Assembly (NCBI RefSeq): GCF_013204855.1
Contig: NZ_JABMKZ010000003.1
Location: 62,001-126,000, forward strand
DNA: 64,000 nucleotides
Direction: 5' to 3'
From: Paenibacillus alba
GTDB taxonomy: Bacteria > Bacillota > Bacilli > Paenibacillales > NBRC-103111
The position numbers and the translations under genes were made by a program. This document shows positions 9,498-16,888 of this stretch, in pieces. The notes beneath the pieces are model-generated. The model had not been told where the DNA came from. It did not search any database and saw only the letters and a list, made by a program, of their open reading frames with translations. The stretch's first letter is position 1; the number at the start of each line of letters is the position of its first letter.

Positions 9498-10208
9498 ATG
9501 AAAATCGATATTTATTTTATTTACACATCATTTTTCGAGATTTTAAAGGCGCTGCCGCTGACGCTGGTGCTTACCTTTATTCCGCTTGTCATTGGCTTTG
9601 GCATTGGCTTATTGACGGCATTTGCCCGCATTTATAAAGTGAAGTATATATATCGATTGCTGGATTTTTATGTATCTTTTCTTAGAGGGACGCCGATCCT
9701 GCTGCATATTTTCGTTATTTACTTCGGTCTCCCGCTCATCATTGATCGATTATCCGCTTATTGGGGATGGAGCTTCAAATCGTCTTCTATCCCGTCGTTG
9801 CTGATCGTATTGACGGCGTTTTCGATCACGGCAGGGGCTTATATGTCGGAAATTATACGCTCAGGCATTCTCTCCGTTGATCGAGGTCAAATTGAAGCGG
9901 CCTATGCCATCGGGATGTCCACCCCGCAAGCGCTTTGGCGAATCGTGGCCCCGCAGGCGATAGGCGTCATTTTACCTAACTTATGCAACATTTTTGTAGG
10001 CTTTTTACATACGTCTTCGCTGGCCTTTACTGTGTCACAGATGGAACTGCTCGGCAAAGCCAGTATCGTTGCTTCTGTCAGCTTGAAATTTCTGGAGGCT
10101 TATATTGCTGCTGCTTTCATTTATTGGGGACTGACCCTGCTTGCGGAAAGGCTTACGGCCTTTTTGGAGAAAAAAGTTACAATCTATAATCGTGGCGGTG
10201 TTGTATGA
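9498..10208 (+). CDS. Amino-acid-type ABC transporter permease (HisQ/TcyM-like)
   Basis: 236-residue second permease with the same architecture (FLRGTPILLHIFVIYFGLP; DRGQIEAAYAIGMSTPQ). It starts at ATG 9498, nine bases after the first permease. No gene for the cognate ATPase follows; the next gene is a flavoenzyme. The complex must therefore borrow an ATPase encoded elsewhere or use the double ATPase encoded upstream. Confidence 0.94.
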   Translation: MKIDIYFIYTSFFEILKALPLTLVLTFIPLVIGFGIGLLTAFARIYKVKYIYRLLDFYVSFLRGTPILLHIFVIYFGLPLIIDRLSAYWGWSFKSSSIPSLLIVLTAFSITAGAYMSEIIRSGILSVDRGQIEAAYAIGMSTPQALWRIVAPQAIGVILPNLCNIFVGFLHTSSLAFTVSQMELLGKASIVASVSLKFLEAYIAAAFIYWGLTLLAERLTAFLEKKVTIYNRGGVV

Positions 10209-10233
10209 TTGGAGGAAAAAGAGGTGAGGACAT

Positions 10234-11379
10234 ATACCAACCTCATATGATGTGATTATCATTGGCGCTGGGTCGATGGGGATGAGTGCAGGGTATTATT
10301 TGGCAAAAAATAAGGTGAAAGTGCTGCTCATCGATAAATTCGATCCTCCGCATGTGTCCGGCAGTCACCATGGGGAAACCCGATTAATTAGGCATGCCTA
10401 CTCAGGCAATGCGGCGTATTCGTCGATGGCGCTAAGGGCGGATAAACTGTGGACGGATCTCGAACAAGCAAGCGGGCAGCGGTTGTTAGTACGGAGCGGC
10501 GTCCTGAATATGGGAGCAGCGGAGTCTGCTAATCTGGGAAATAAACGACAGACAGCGGCTGCTTTTGGATTAAAGGTTGAGCTGCTTGCCGCGGATGAAA
10601 TCCGCAAACGCTGGCCTGGTGTCAATCCCCCCGATAATTATGTGGGACTGTATGAGGAGGAGGCCGGTTATTTGCAAAGCGAAGCCTGTGTGCGAGCTTA
10701 TCGTCAGCAGGCACTCGCCGCAGGTGCCAGACTTCTGGTCAACACGCAGGTGTCCAAAGTTAACGTAGGGAGCAGCGGGGTGACGGTACATACCCTGGAC
10801 GGTACTTACCACGCAGATCAGCTGATTGTATCGGCAGGGGCTTGGTTCAGCGAGCTGGCAGACCTGATCGAGCTGCCGATTCGTTCTGTCCGCAAAGCGG
10901 TAGCGTGGTTCCAATCCGATGAATCCTTGTATGATTCGGCCAGGTTTCCGGGATTTACGTTTGGCGCGGAGCATGGCGGGTTTTATGGTTTTCCAAGCAT
11001 TAACGGCTCTGGTGTGAAGATTGGCCGGCACGATGCTGGGCAGCTTTGGAAGCCGGGGCTGCCTTTCGAGCCATTTGGTCATTATGCGGACGATGAGAAC
11101 GATCTAAGGCGCGCGCTGGAAGCTTTTCTGCCGCAGGCAGCTGGGAAAGTCGTTCGCTCGGCAGTTTGCAAATACGAAATGACACCAGACGAGGACTTCA
11201 TTATTGATCATCATCCCAAATATAATCATGTGCTTGTTGCGGGAGGCTTCTCTGGGCATGGCTTTAAATTCGCCAGTGTCGTTGGTGAAATATTATCGGA
11301 GCTGGCCCAAGAGGGTACAACGGCTTTCGATATGTCCTCTTTTGCGATATCCCGGTTTCAAGAAGAGAGAGCTGTGTAG
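10234..11379 (+). CDS. Sarcosine-oxidase-like FAD-dependent oxidoreductase (MSOX/SolA family), apparent ATA start
   Basis: Monomeric sarcosine oxidase/N-methyl-tryptophan oxidase family: Rossmann GxGxxG (IIIGAGSMGMSAGYYLAK), GSHHGETRLIRHAY, the region of the covalent-FAD cysteine (SAVCKYEMTPDEDFIID) and GGFSGHGFKF. It should oxidise an N-methyl or secondary amine, giving H2O2. The frame is open only back to a TGA at 10225. The family N-terminus (PTSYDVIIIGAG) begins upstream of the first GTG (10252), and the only codon suitably spaced after GAGGTGAGG (10221-10229) is ATA at 10234. Initiation is therefore at ATA, or the base is a mutated or miscalled ATG. From ATA the protein is about 381 residues, close to the 390 of Bacillus enzymes. 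Confidence 0.88.
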   Translation: MPTSYDVIIIGAGSMGMSAGYYLAKNKVKVLLIDKFDPPHVSGSHHGETRLIRHAYSGNAAYSSMALRADKLWTDLEQASGQRLLVRSGVLNMGAAESANLGNKRQTAAAFGLKVELLAADEIRKRWPGVNPPDNYVGLYEEEAGYLQSEACVRAYRQQALAAGARLLVNTQVSKVNVGSSGVTVHTLDGTYHADQLIVSAGAWFSELADLIELPIRSVRKAVAWFQSDESLYDSARFPGFTFGAEHGGFYGFPSINGSGVKIGRHDAGQLWKPGLPFEPFGHYADDENDLRRALEAFLPQAAGKVVRSAVCKYEMTPDEDFIIDHHPKYNHVLVAGGFSGHGFKFASVVGEILSELAQEGTTAFDMSSFAISRFQEERAV

Positions 11380-11398
11380 AGATAGGAGTGGTGAGTAA

Positions 11399-11896
11399 AT
11401 GAGCGAAATTTATCGCCTAGCAACAATCGAAGACGCTGAGGAACAATTCAAAGTGATCCATGACGCTTATGCTTCGATTCGTGAGTTAGGCATAACGTTT
11501 AAAGCAGCGAATGCGGATATCGAGGTTATACGTGAGAATTTAGCGGCGAATACGAGCTATGTATTGGAGATCAACGGTTCAATTGCGGCAACCCTTTCCT
11601 TGAAAAACCTTCCCGAGCTGACAGATCTGCCTTTTCTGTATTGGTTTGCTGTCGCCCCGGCTTTCAAAAATCAAGGAGTCGGCAACCGGCTGCTTGCCTA
11701 TGTGGAGGAGGTTATTGTCCGAGATACGCTGCTGGCTGCGGGCGTTGTGCTGGCAACGTCCAAGAAGCATCCGTGGCTGCTTCCGATGTATGAGCGCAAA
11801 GGCTATGCCGCCTTTTTTGAAAGACCGCTGGGGGAAACCGATACTTTGGTTTTTATGAAAAAGACGTTGTTCTCGCATGCAGATATCGCGCAATAA
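11399..11896 (+). CDS. GNAT family N-acetyltransferase
   Basis: 165-residue GCN5-related acetyltransferase; the acetyl-CoA-binding segment reads WFAVAPAFKNQGVGNRLL (about residues 81-98). ATG 11399 follows AGGAGTGG. GNAT proteins (YtmI, YxeL) accompany flavin monooxygenases and amino-acid importers in B. subtilis thioether-salvage operons, where they N-acetylate the substrate before oxidation. The same job is plausible here but not shown. It ends a unit closed by a strong terminator. Confidence 0.9.
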   Translation: MSEIYRLATIEDAEEQFKVIHDAYASIRELGITFKAANADIEVIRENLAANTSYVLEINGSIAATLSLKNLPELTDLPFLYWFAVAPAFKNQGVGNRLLAYVEEVIVRDTLLAAGVVLATSKKHPWLLPMYERKGYAAFFERPLGETDTLVFMKKTLFSHADIAQ

Positions 11897-11906
11897 CAGA
11901 AAAGGA

Positions 11907-11938
11907 AACAGTCGTGTGCTCCTGCATGACTGTTTTTT
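11907..11938 (+). terminator. Rho-independent terminator
   Basis: Ten-base-pair stem with one G-U pair, AACAGTCGTG (11907-11916) with CATGACTGTT (11925-11934), followed by TTTTTT. It closes the amino-acid ABC / oxidase / acetyltransferase unit. Confidence 0.85.
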
Positions 11939-11985
11939 GCTATTCTGTGCTTCATTATGTTACAGTTAGTTTAGAGGTGATTTAG

Positions 11986-12993
11986 ATGTTGAAATTGGGG
12001 ATATTGGACCAATCACAAATAGGAGAAGGACGCACGGCTGCACAGACGCTGGTTGAAACGACAGAACTGGCTCAAGTTGCAGATGAGCTTGGTTATACAC
12101 GGTACTGGGTGTCTGAGCATCACGCATCACAAGCACTTGCACATTCCAGTCCGGAGGTGCTTATCGCTCATCTAGCAGCCAAAACGAAGCGAATTCGCTT
12201 AGGCTCCGGCGGTATTATGATGCCTCATTACAGTGCTTACAAAGTAGCGGAAAATTTCCGCTTGCTTGAGGCGCTGCATCCAGGCCGTATTGATGTAGGA
12301 CTTGGGCGCGCACCTGGGGGAATGCCCATCTCAACGAGAGCTCTCCAAGAGGGCAAGTACACTAGCGTTGATCAATACCCGCAGCAAGTAGCGGATTTGA
12401 CGGGCTATCTCCACGATTCGCTGCCAGGGAATCATCGTTTCGCTGGGCTGCACGCATCGCCTGTCATTGCTACAGCACCTGACGTTTGGCTGTTAGGCTC
12501 TTCCTATGACAGCGCCAGAATTGCCGCTGATCAAGGGGCTGCTTTTGGCTTTGCGCAGTTTTTTGGCAATGCCGATTGCGAGCAAGCACTGCGTATCTAT
12601 CGTGAGCACTTCAAGCCTTCGATCTTGAATGACCAAGCTCATTCGCTGGCGGCTGTCCTGGTCATTTGCGCAGATACGGAAGAGGAAGCCCAACGACTGG
12701 CGACGAGCACGGATTTGTTCTTCCTTTCGCTGGGCCGCGGCGCGCTGCTGCCGTCTTTTCCCTCGGTGGAGACCGCGATGAATTATCCGTACACAGAGTC
12801 GGATTTGAGTCTTATTCGCGGACGCCAGCATAAGCGGGTTGTTGGTACGCCGGAGCAGGTGAAAGCGGAGCTGCTGAAGCTGAATGAGGCGTATCAAGCA
12901 GATGAAATTATGGTTGTTTCGCCGATTCATGATATCCAAGCGCGCGTCCATTCCTATCGCTTGTTAGCGAAGTCATTCGAGCTGCAAGGATAA
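11986..12993 (+). CDS. LLM-class flavin-dependent oxidoreductase, MsnO8/YtmO family
   Basis: 335-residue luciferase-like monooxygenase of the shorter MsnO8/YtmO branch: LGILDQSQIGEG at the N-terminus, YWVSEHH, RLGSGGIMMPHYSAYKVAE and RIDVGLGRAPGG. It starts at ATG 11986 after GAGGTGAT. It is distinct in family from the two NtaA-type enzymes at the left end. Its presence beside a GNAT protein and an amino-acid importer mirrors ytmO in the B. subtilis sulfur-salvage operon. It appears to be its own transcription unit. Confidence 0.92.
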   Translation: MLKLGILDQSQIGEGRTAAQTLVETTELAQVADELGYTRYWVSEHHASQALAHSSPEVLIAHLAAKTKRIRLGSGGIMMPHYSAYKVAENFRLLEALHPGRIDVGLGRAPGGMPISTRALQEGKYTSVDQYPQQVADLTGYLHDSLPGNHRFAGLHASPVIATAPDVWLLGSSYDSARIAADQGAAFGFAQFFGNADCEQALRIYREHFKPSILNDQAHSLAAVLVICADTEEEAQRLATSTDLFFLSLGRGALLPSFPSVETAMNYPYTESDLSLIRGRQHKRVVGTPEQVKAELLKLNEAYQADEIMVVSPIHDIQARVHSYRLLAKSFELQG

Positions 12994-13103
12994 TGGCGCT
13001 CGCTTTCAGCGACAGCACGACACCGGTCCTATGAATAGCTGCAGTAAATATTTGCGTTTTTTGTCGTCTGCCTTTACACTTAAAACAAAAATGGAGTGGT
13101 GAA

Positions 13104-13325
13104 ATGAGTAAAGGCAGAGTGTGGAACAAAGGAAAACGGAATGGCGGCGGCGGACCGGCGCCTGGAACAAGCTACAAAGAAAAGCTGGCGGCTACCTTGC
13201 ACGAAGAGGGCAAGTCCGTTGAAATTATTGATCTTAAGAATCCGATAAATCAAGTGAAGCGGATGAATCGTGATAACTGGGTCGAGCGTCCTGTACGTGT
13301 GACAGGGCAGAAGCCCAAAGTATAG
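13104..13325 (+). CDS. Small basic protein of unknown function
   Basis: 73 residues, strongly basic, with a Gly/Asn/Lys-rich N-terminus (WNKGKRNGGGGPAPG) and a C-terminus ending VTGQKPKV. ATG 13104 follows GGAGTGGTG at good spacing, and a perfect 19-bp hairpin lies 45 bp after the stop, so it behaves as an autonomous gene. No transmembrane segment, no cysteines, no recognised family; the composition would fit nucleic-acid binding, but nothing proves that. Confidence 0.7.
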   Translation: MSKGRVWNKGKRNGGGGPAPGTSYKEKLAATLHEEGKSVEIIDLKNPINQVKRMNRDNWVERPVRVTGQKPKV

Positions 13326-13370
13326 GGAAGCTCTTCCGCTGATGAGTTCTATAGAAAACAGCATATTGGA

Positions 13371-13415
13371 TAAACAAAGGAGCTAAGCGGCTTGTACGCT
13401 TAGCTCCTTTGTTTA
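13371..13415. terminator. Perfect 19-bp hairpin, bidirectional terminator
   Basis: Arms TAAACAAAGGAGCTAAGCG (13371-13389) and its exact complement (13397-13415) around a 7-base loop. A-rich on the left and T-rich on the right, so it can stop transcription from either side. It sits between the small basic gene and a transposase remnant. Confidence 0.85.
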
Positions 13416-13419
13416 TTGT

Positions 13420-13563
13420 AATCACTTTGGTAAGCATCTTGGGATGATAGCTGTCCCAACCACCACCAGAGTAAGCGGAGTCAAAGGTGGCATCATTTAG
13501 ATGACTCACTGCTGCATTAACGACGTTAACGAGGTGATTTTGAGGAATTGGCAGGCAAAGTTC
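13420..13563 (-). pseudogene. Transposase N-terminal remnant (IS1182-like)
   Basis: On the minus strand about 48 codons read LPIPQNHLVNVVNAAV, then AYSGGGWDSYHPKMLTKVI. This is the N-terminal helix bundle and YHPKMLxKVI motif of IS1182-type transposases. A stop (TGA) precedes it and the match ends within five bases of the 19-bp hairpin; the remaining 400-odd codons are absent. A dead scrap of an old insertion. Confidence 0.7.
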
Positions 13564-13596
13564 TCAGAGTGATGATCCTCTAGGTGGGCGGATTTT

Positions 13597-13810
13597 GCAT
13601 TTCACTGGATAAACTCCAGTCAAAGTAGCATTTCCTCTCCTCCTTCCGAAACCCGATAACACTGGAGTTCTTCCAGTGGAATTTGGGTTTGCTCCTCTAG
13701 GAAGGCATTTTTTTGGCATTTCACTGGATAAAATCCAGTCAAAGTAGCAGTCCACCTTCCCAAACCCGAAAACACTGGAGTTATTGCAGTGGAATTTGGG
13801 CTTGCTGATA
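13597..13810. repeat. Palindromic intergenic repeat, two copies 119 bp apart
   Basis: The 34-base segment at 13597-13630 recurs at 13716-13749 with one difference. After each comes a second related block (13661-13690 and 13772-13801, ending GGAATTTGGG). All four blocks contain the core ACTGGA-N5-TCCAGT: perfect at 13604, 13661 and 13723, one mismatch (TGCAGT) at 13774. The open frames across this stretch are by-products of the repeat. Probably a mobile-less small repeat family between genes; function unknown. Confidence 0.75.
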
Positions 13811-13915
13811 AAGCGCTGGAGAAAAGCGAAGCAAGACATGGACGCGGAAGAATGTTGCTGCAGCAATTAGCTAACTGGCAGTATGCGAATCCAAATATCC
13901 GTCGCTGTTTCATTT

Positions 13916-14506
13916 CTATCCCAGCAGTTCTTTGGCTCCGTTCATGACTAAGGGCATAGTCTGTTTAACGAATGATTCGGGACTTGTTAGACGCCCCTCA
14001 TTGTTCCAAACGTAAGCCGTCCCATACATCCCCCAACTTAACAGGATAGAAGCTGTATTTATTAAGAATTGCGCGTTTGGTCTCGATAGCATCTCGTCTT
14101 TGTCTATAAAAGAAAGAAGTATCGTTTGAATTTTTTCCTTTATTTGAATTTCGAATACATGTCCAAGCGATTTATACCTTCTTTTGCACATAGTGCTTAG
14201 ACCCATGTGAAAATCGCATACGCCGAGAAAAATACTCTGAATTGTTGCTTCATTCAATACTTCATGACCGCTTATTCTACGATTTATGATTGTCATAAAT
14301 GATTCCATTAGTTTGGCCTCAAGAATTTCGAATTTATCTACAAAGTGCGCATAAAAAGTCGCTCTGTTAACAGTAGCCCGCTCTGCAATATCCCTAACGG
14401 TTATCGATTCAAAGTCTTTTTCCTGTATTAATGAAGCAAAAGCGTCTTGAAGGAGTCGCCGTGTACGTATCACACGAGGATCAGCTTCATTCTTTTTAAT
14501 TGTCAT
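13916..14506 (-). CDS. TetR/AcrR family transcriptional regulator
   Basis: 196 residues. The N-terminal helix-turn-helix (RTRRLLQDAF...FESITVRDIAERATVNRATFYAHFVDK, about residues 14-55) is typical of TetR; the C-terminal ligand domain is unassigned. The start at 14506 has AGGAG ten bases upstream. Divergent from the nitroreductase gene, with two TTGT-type inverted repeats between them, so it most likely represses that gene and itself. Confidence 0.92.
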   Translation of the reverse strand: MTIKKNEADPRVIRTRRLLQDAFASLIQEKDFESITVRDIAERATVNRATFYAHFVDKFEILEAKLMESFMTIINRRISGHEVLNEATIQSIFLGVCDFHMGLSTMCKRRYKSLGHVFEIQIKEKIQTILLSFIDKDEMLSRPNAQFLINTASILLSWGMYGTAYVWNNEGRLTSPESFVKQTMPLVMNGAKELLG

Positions 14507-14546
14507 GGTTAAGATCTCCTCAATAAAACGACATTATAGAAATGGT

Positions 14547-14560
14547 GTTGTCTATACAAC
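14547..14560. promoter_or_regulatory. Inverted repeat, candidate TetR operator O1
   Basis: GTTGT-CTAT-ACAAC, a perfect 5-4-5 palindrome 41 bases upstream of the tetR start, in its likely 5' leader. It shares the GTTGT half-site with the larger operator candidate at 14616-14647. Confidence 0.5.
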
Positions 14561-14599
14561 GGTTTATGGTTATTGATGATTGCGTACCATTCGGTTGTT

Positions 14600-14608
14600 A
14601 TTATAACA
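14600..14608 (-). promoter_or_regulatory. Extended -10 promoter for the TetR gene
   Basis: On the minus strand TGTTATAAT, a consensus extended -10 (TGnTATAAT), about 95 bases upstream of the tetR start. The inverted repeat at 14616-14647 covers its -35 region, as expected for autorepression. Confidence 0.5.
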
Positions 14609-14615
14609 TATAAAA

Positions 14616-14647
14616 ACAACAAGTGTTGTTCAAGCGACACTTGTTGT
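14616..14647. promoter_or_regulatory. Inverted repeat, candidate TetR operator O2
   Basis: Perfect 11-bp arms ACAACAAGTGT (14616-14626) and ACACTTGTTGT (14637-14647) with a 10-base spacer, 48 bases upstream of the nitroreductase start and overlapping the tetR promoter region. Confidence 0.6.
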
Positions 14648-14695
14648 ATTGAAACAAAATGCTGAATGCCGTTTTTACAAAAGGAGGAGAGAACC

Positions 14696-15358
14696 ATGTC
14701 CGTTTCACAATCGTCGCAAACGATGGAACACCAACTTTATTTTGATGTTATTCGAGAACGCCGATCGGTACGTAGCTATGATCCTGAGATCAAGATTTCG
14801 CGGGAGGAATTGATCGAAACATTGCGGCAAGCCACGATGGCTCCTTCAGCCGCTAACCTTCAGCCGTGGAGGTTTCTCGTTATCGACTCGCCGGAGCTGA
14901 AGCAGAAGCTGCTTCCAATCGCATTCAATCAACAGCAAGTGGTTGAGGCTTCGGCTGTCATCGTCGTTCTTGGAGACCTCGAGAACATCGGGATGGCCGA
15001 GAAGATTTACAGCCAAGCAGTCGATGCGGGCTTCATGCCTGAGGATACGGCAAAATCGATGGTTGAACGCTATACCGGCATGTATTCGAGTATGCCTGAA
15101 GAGGCCATCCGCCAAAAAGTTTATACGGACGGTGGGCTAGTATCGATGCAACTCATGCTTGTCGCCCGCGCTAAAGGCTACGACACGGTACCGATGGCCG
15201 GCTACGACAAACAAAAATTGATGGAAGTTTTCCGCATATCAGAACGCTACGTTCCGATTATGCTGATCGCCATCGGCAAGGCGGCGAAGCCCGGTCATCC
15301 GACGGTGAGGCTGGCAGTCGATGATGTAGCTTTCTTTAACGAAATGCCTAAGGAATAA
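14696..15358 (+). CDS. Nitroreductase family protein (NAD(P)H:FMN oxidoreductase)
   Basis: 220-residue FMN-binding nitroreductase: RRSVRSYDP near the N-terminus, MAPSAANLQPWRF (flavin/nicotinamide contact) and a C-terminal YDTVPMAGYDKQKL segment. ATG 14696 has AAAGGAGGA eight bases upstream; the upstream in-frame alternative at 14666 lacks a site. It probably reduces quinones or nitro compounds as a dimer in the cytoplasm and is controlled by the divergent TetR regulator. Confidence 0.92.
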   Translation: MSVSQSSQTMEHQLYFDVIRERRSVRSYDPEIKISREELIETLRQATMAPSAANLQPWRFLVIDSPELKQKLLPIAFNQQQVVEASAVIVVLGDLENIGMAEKIYSQAVDAGFMPEDTAKSMVERYTGMYSSMPEEAIRQKVYTDGGLVSMQLMLVARAKGYDTVPMAGYDKQKLMEVFRISERYVPIMLIAIGKAAKPGHPTVRLAVDDVAFFNEMPKE

Positions 15359-15363
15359 CCAAA

Positions 15364-15413
15364 TGTAAAAGACCTTGGCACCCGCATAAACAACGGGGCT
15401 AAGGTCTTTTACA
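15364..15413 (+). terminator. Hairpin after the nitroreductase gene
   Basis: Perfect 13-bp outer stem TGTAAAAGACCTT (15364-15376) with AAGGTCTTTTACA (15401-15413). There is no long T-run after it, but a T-rich arm; likely a terminator that works in either direction. Confidence 0.6.
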
Positions 15414-15683
15414 GGTTCTAAATATCTTTCAACCGTCACGTACCAAAAAGTATTCACCCGCTGTTCTCATTTCCCTGCCGAATAAATCGCCCACTATATG
15501 CTTCAGGTCCGGAGCAGATTTCCAAGGATGTTTTTACTCAAATGAGCATTTAGTATCCTTAGGTGACATCAGCCCTCTTTTGCGTGCTGAGAAGATAGAT
15601 TATGTCCATGTACATCGATTCAATATGACCTATAATTGGAGTCAGGGATAATCTTTAATTGAACATGAAGCGAGGTATTTGAA
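15414..15683 (+). other. Gene-free stretch upstream of the AraC regulator
   Basis: No intact gene. A TATAAT at 15631-15636 lies 48 bases before the AraC start and could be its -10, but no good -35 is seen. Short coding-like stretches on the plus strand (ending near 15650) lack a start and are broken by stops. Confidence 0.4.
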
Positions 15684-16682
15684 ATGGGAAGCGCCGAGAG
15701 ATGGTGTCTAATTGACAATACAGCAAATAAGGACTGTGAGCTTACTGGCGAGTTGAATCAGATGTATCAAACCTATTCATTCGATCAGATCGTCAAACTG
15801 CCTGAACAATTAGGCCAAGGCTATTGGCAGCGGGTGCAAACGAACTCTTATTTGGAAATAGTTATGTGTGATGTGACTTTTCATGAAAATATGCATATGA
15901 GCAGCAAAGAAGGGGGGAACAGCCTGAACCTTGGATTTTGCCTTGGCGAGAGCATTCGCTGGAGTGTTGAGGGGAGGAAAGGGGAGTTCGGGCTTGTATC
16001 TGGCGGCGTGTCTGCCTATGGCAACAATGAAGCAAGCAATAGCTGTCTGTATGACAGCAACCAACGGTTTCAGGGATTGACGATTAAATTCAATCACATC
16101 GCATCGAATGGAGCGCTGCAGCATCTGCCTTTGCACAAAATGTCATCTTGGCTACGTGCAAATTCTGGACTGTTCTATAACAGTCAATCGACGCCCGCAA
16201 TGAACCGCATTGTTCATGAGCTTACGAATTGTCAGTACCAAGACGATATCAAGCGTATTTATTTGGAAGGGAAAGTCATGGAGTTGATTGCTGTGTATGT
16301 AAGCGAATCATTGTTGGAGAAGAAAGCGGCCACTTCCATATCGGGCCTATCCAGAACGGACATGGCAAGCCTTCAAAGCGCTAAAAACCTATTGGATGCG
16401 AATCTGATTTCCCCGCCAAGTTTGGCAGCACTCGCGCAGCGCGTATGTCTCAACGAGTTCAAGCTTAAGAGAGGGTTTAAGCTATTATTTGGCATGCCCG
16501 TTTATGCATATGTGATTGATCAAAGGTTGGAAGCCGCTTATAGGCTGCTTAGAGAAGAGCATTTGACGATTACGGAGGCCGCCTATGCGGTTGGTTTCGG
16601 GAAAGCTGGTCATTTCTCGGAACATTTCAAAAGAAAATTCAGTGTCAATCCTTCGGAGTATTTCCGGCATCTGCGGCGTTAA
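15684..16682 (+). CDS. AraC-family regulator of siderophore uptake (PchR/YbtA-like)
   Basis: 332 residues: a ligand domain of about 220 residues followed by two AraC helix-turn-helix motifs (LAALAQRVCLNEFKLKRGFK; ITEAAYAVGFGKAGHFSEHF). The first HTH with NEFKLKRGFK is characteristic of PchR/AlcR/YbtA activators, which bind Fe-siderophores and switch on their uptake genes. It precedes, in the same direction, a Fur box and an Fe-siderophore transport operon, supporting that role. ATG 15684 has a weak GCGAGG site; the Met at about residue 27 (MYQTYSFDQI) is an alternative start. Confidence 0.88.
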   Translation: MGSAERWCLIDNTANKDCELTGELNQMYQTYSFDQIVKLPEQLGQGYWQRVQTNSYLEIVMCDVTFHENMHMSSKEGGNSLNLGFCLGESIRWSVEGRKGEFGLVSGGVSAYGNNEASNSCLYDSNQRFQGLTIKFNHIASNGALQHLPLHKMSSWLRANSGLFYNSQSTPAMNRIVHELTNCQYQDDIKRIYLEGKVMELIAVYVSESLLEKKAATSISGLSRTDMASLQSAKNLLDANLISPPSLAALAQRVCLNEFKLKRGFKLLFGMPVYAYVIDQRLEAAYRLLREEHLTITEAAYAVGFGKAGHFSEHFKRKFSVNPSEYFRHLRR

Positions 16683-16812
16683 GGGCGCATTCAATCCGTT
16701 TTCGTGTCTTTTTACTCCCGATTGGGGTATCTGCTTCCTGAACTTATGTGAGATAGTAGGTTGCGACTGCTGATAATGGCTAAAGAAAAGCGAACTTTTT
16801 TTTCGGGTTCAA

Positions 16813-16839
16813 TTGATAATGATTATTATTATCTATAAT
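16813..16839 (+). promoter_or_regulatory. Fur box overlapping a promoter
   Basis: GATAATGATTATTATTATC at 16815-16833 matches 17 of 19 positions of the Fur consensus GATAATGATAATCATTATC. A TATAAT -10 follows at 16834-16839, with TTGATA at 16813-16818 (15-base spacer), so bound Fur would cover the promoter. It lies 50 bases upstream of the siderophore-binding lipoprotein gene. Confidence 0.8.
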
Positions 16840-16888
16840 TCGGGGCGTTGGCTGTACAGCAGGAAGAGATACAGAGAGGAGAAAGTCA

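Noticed and set aside
10570..11082. 170-residue minus-strand frame opposite the oxidase gene
   Set aside because: Shadow of the sarcosine-oxidase-like gene; no start signal.
12994..13103. Terminator after the MsnO8-type monooxygenase
   Set aside because: Only short, weak dyads (CGCT/AGCG) without a T-run.
13564..13913. Two overlapping minus-strand reading frames of about 100 residues
   Set aside because: They lie entirely in the palindromic repeat blocks and encode the repeat twice (HFTG-YPVKC pattern); no ribosome binding site.
15480..15652. Coding-like stretches upstream of the AraC regulator
   Set aside because: No start, stops in each frame and no recognisable family; too weak to call a pseudogene.
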